From Chara braunii (Eukaryota > Streptophyta > Charophyceae > Charales > Characeae): DNA of 42,637 nucleotides. Every line of letters starts with the position of its first letter. Within the stretch, counting starts at the first letter, position 1. A program made the translations under genes and the position numbers. The notes under the pieces are model-generated. The model saw nothing but the letters and a program-made list of their open reading frames with translations. It made no database searches and was not told the origin of the DNA. The DNA lies in assembly GCA_003427395.1 (NCBI GenBank), contig BFEA01000053.1, positions 2,944,542 through 2,987,178 on the forward strand, in the 5' to 3' direction. Shown here piece after piece: positions 40,501 through 42,637 of the stretch.

Positions 40501-42151
40501 GACCAGGCTGGAGGACCGCTTCTGGGGAATCCCACGCAAACTCCCTAGAGGAAAGGAAGGCGCAAAAAGGGGAAGACAAAGGATGGATATTTTTTGGTCA
40601 TCCATGCTGCAAACCTGGAGGAAGCTACTGCTCCCAGACAAGGCCTACCCCGACCGATGGGAAGAAATTTATCGCCAACCCCTGTTCGGGAACAGATGGG
40701 TGACGGATGCGAGGGGTTGTATCATGAAAAGTTCATCCCCGCCCTGGAAAAGTTGGGTAAAGAATGAAATACTCGGAGTAGGGGATCTATGGGACAAGGA
40801 CAGACAGGATTGGAAAACAGGGGACCGGTTGCGAGGCACCCTAAGGTATTGTCACCACGCAGAGGAGTCATTAGAGAACATCATTGAAATCATTCCACTA
40901 GAATGGTACCGAATCCTCAAACGAGGCCCCACTCTGAAGGAGGGAGATTGGGTAGCAAGCACAAAGACCCCGCTGAGTATAGGCCTAATCCACATGGTCT
41001 CACCTCATTTAGTCTTGGTTGAAGACTATACCATTGCCAAGTCAGGCATCCTCCAGGGGAGTAGGACACCTTTCGAATGGAGAGAAAAAACAACACTTCA
41101 GAGGGTAAGGGTGCTGGAAGAGAAGGGACAAAGGGTGGTGTTCCATCCAGAAAGACCAATTCAAGATCTACCTTTTCATCCGACAGAGTGGATCTGGCGG
41201 CATGCTCAAAAGAAAGGAGTAACTACAATAGGTCATACTAGCCTATACCGGATATCAGTCAAAGCTGCCTACATGATGCTTAGACCCAAAAGGCATCTAC
41301 TAGATGTGATAAACGGTAGATGGGCTAGATACTTGAACTTGGGTTGTTCCCTCCTTTCACCAATTAAATGGTTTAAGGAACAAAAATCAAGGCCTATGAA
41401 AATTACCTCCCTACAATGGCAGATAGTTCACCGCTGCCTGCCAACAAATGATTGGTTGACAGATCGCACAAACCTCGAGCAAAAGGGACTACTGCTCTCA
41501 TGGTGCCAGCGATATCAGAACCTGTTCCCCTTCTATAAAAAGGTGGAAACCATTGAGCACATTTTTATGCAATATCCGATTGCGCAGTTCACATGGAGAT
41601 GGTGGGACCGCATCTGGCGGAAAATGGTTCCAGATACACCCTGGCCCTGGACATGGCAGGCTATACTGGTGGGCCATTGGCAGCTGGCAGCAACAGCCAC
41701 AACCTTCGTAGAGAACATGTACAGACTAGGCAGAAGGGCAGTGATATGGGCACTTTGGTGGCAAAGATGCACCCTGGCCATGGAAAAAATAAGGGTGGAA
41801 GGGCGAGAGATTGAGGAACAGATTCGATAGGAGATCCAGCTGGAACTCACACAGAGATGGTCAGACACAAGGTCACAGCTAGATCTTCTCAAACAAATAG
41901 GAGACGTAAGGAGACGGATCACGAAATTTTGTACAGACTGGATAGGGGGTGAAAGGGAAGGTTGGATAGCAAAGATGGAGTGAGGCGGCGACAGAAAAGA
42001 AGGGACATGGGATTTTGAGGAGATCAGGGACTATAAATTGGTCTTTAATGATTGGACTAACATAGAGCCCTCATTCCCGCTACGCCCTCCTGTTGATTTC
42101 GCGGACCACTTCCCGCCCCATGCCCTGTCGCTGGCTGAAATCTTATCTTAA
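37512..42151 (+). pseudogene. LINE ORF2 (APE endonuclease, reverse transcriptase, zf-RVT)
   Basis: APE block 37660-38430: IRTINVNGLASRN, V-C-V-stop-E-T-H (TAA 37773-37775 where Gln is expected), VYAPNATRER, LTGDFNTS, SCIDLILAS and SGLDHRM, so all catalytic blocks are recognisable. More stops follow in the same frame at 38505, 38595, 38676, 38709 and 38769. RT: ASGIDGFPKEFW, IRNYRPITLL, VVIDFEK, a frameshift in the A-run 39529-39535, YDHVDW, a TAG at 39700, frameshifts near 39800 and in the G-run near 39980, and FADD at 39834-39845. The long frame 40217-41830 holds FLWRGDGELANVISRVAW and the zf-RVT block, where two Cys read Tyr (WCQRY, MQYP). Past stops at 41828 and 41981 the same frame reaches the conserved C-terminus (YKLVFNDWTNIEPS) at 42151. 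The protein would nick target DNA and prime reverse transcription there. Confidence 0.92.
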
Positions 42152-42637
42152 ATATGTTCCAAACCTGTTTAAACCTGTCTTGAACTGTCTTGAACTGTCT
42201 TGAACTGTCTTGAACTGCCATGAATTAATGCCTTGAACAGTTTGGTACTGTTTGGTACTACAGCTAGAGGGACCCTCCCCGGTGCCTCCTGGGGAAGGTT
42301 TCCCGCTGCTCATGACATCAAGCCTTAGAGTGTTGTATCAATGCTTAATAGTTATTATGGCGCCCTCCTCCAGGGGGGTGAAGAGATACGGAGGACAACT
42401 AAGCACAAACAGATATACCTGCTCAGTCAATCCCCTGAGAAACAGGGTAATCAATGTTGGGGGGGCTCATAATCACAGTTCCCAATTTCTTCTGTAAAAT
42501 TTGTTGTTTAATGGACGCTGGACCCGTTTTCCAGCAGGTGAAACTCCCCACCAATAGATGGAGCCTACCTCTAGGTGCTAGTGGTGACTGTTGAATCAGC
42601 AGCACTAGCACTGGAGGGGGTGTTAAACAAAAAAAAA
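42152..42637 (+). other. LINE 3' UTR with 10-bp repeats and poly-A tail
   Basis: A 10-bp unit TGAACTGTCT is repeated about four times at 42171-42214. TTTGGTACTG/TTTGGTACTA follows at 42240-42259. The last ~65 unique bases (42505-42570) match the minus-strand copy and are the best candidate for the 3' sequence recognised by the element's own RT. The sequence ends in poly-A at 42629-42637, so the right target-site duplication is outside the window. Confidence 0.8.

Larger units (their letters stand above)
34598..42637 (+). mobile_element. Near full-length L1-type LINE, copy 2
   Basis: Carries a gag-like ORF1, an ORF2 with APE endonuclease, reverse transcriptase and zf-RVT domains, a 3' UTR and a poly-A tail (42629-42637) cut by the window edge. 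The 5' boundary is not visible: it lies between the tandem repeats and the first ORF1 codon (34714), and 34598 is an estimate. It is the same family as the minus-strand copy by protein blocks and by the 3'-terminal ~65 bases. Multiple stops and frameshifts mean that it is not active as sequenced, but the full domain set makes it the reference copy in this window. Confidence 0.9.

Noticed and set aside
34714-42151. An active, intact LINE
   Set aside because: At least nine in-frame stops and several frameshifts in ORF1 and ORF2; non-functional as sequenced unless many are sequencing errors, which the substituted zinc ligands make unlikely.

Overview
The window looks like repeat-dense intergenic DNA from a large eukaryotic nuclear genome, most likely a streptophyte (land plant or charophyte alga). 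Three things point that way: a Ty3/gypsy chromovirus with a C-terminal chromodomain, two or three copies of an APE-type (L1-like) LINE with a plant-style zf-RVT tail, and abundant AT, GT and GA microsatellites and satellite arrays. I cannot place it to genus; a charophyte such as Chara is a guess. I see no intact host protein gene and nothing bacterial (no operon, CRISPR array or origin). There is one 130-base assembly gap (12515-12644) inside a GA microsatellite.

Layout. 1-4222: unassigned sequence with a candidate MULE-like nonautonomous transposon (395-1962) and CA/GT microsatellite blocks. 4223-7897 (minus strand): a decayed LINE whose poly-A tail reads as poly-T at 4223-4236. It is interrupted by two later insertions, 6579-6953 with a perfect 10-bp target-site duplication and 7010-7371 with a 9/10 duplication. 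Directly beside it, 7898-8360 on the plus strand carries the reverse-transcriptase core that the minus-strand copy lacks. 8361-12734: mostly unassigned, with one copy of a ~0.6-kb dispersed repeat (10658-11264), a tRNA-Ala-like fragment and the GA tract with the gap.

12735-20250 is the most structured part. A tandem satellite of 91-92-bp monomers (14 copies on the left, about 11 on the right) is split by a chromovirus (13961-19161). The virus keeps the end of gag, protease, RT, RNase H, integrase, chromodomain, polypurine tract and a complete 1185-bp 3' LTR with 10-bp terminal inverted repeats. It has lost its 5' LTR and most of gag. It carries many stops, frameshifts and lost catalytic residues, so it is dead. 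Both satellite edges meet the element at the same monomer phase.

20251-25030: a GAA tract, then about 3 kb of diverged tandem repeats built around a recurring near-palindrome (perfect form at 21917-21936), two strong hairpins, a 26-bp minisatellite, a GTCCG-rich element and the second copy of the dispersed repeat. 25031-33384: no convincing gene; one possible decayed coding stretch (31939-32377). 33385-34597: tandem repeats rich in TTGA, lying just upstream of the second LINE.

34598-42637 (plus): a near full-length LINE (gag-like ORF1; ORF2 with APE endonuclease, reverse transcriptase and zf-RVT domain; 3' UTR; poly-A at the window edge). It is the same family as the minus-strand copy, which allowed both insertions in that copy to be delimited by alignment. 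It is also broken by stops and frameshifts, and three zinc-ligand cysteines read as tyrosine, consistent with G-to-A (C-to-T) decay of a silenced element.
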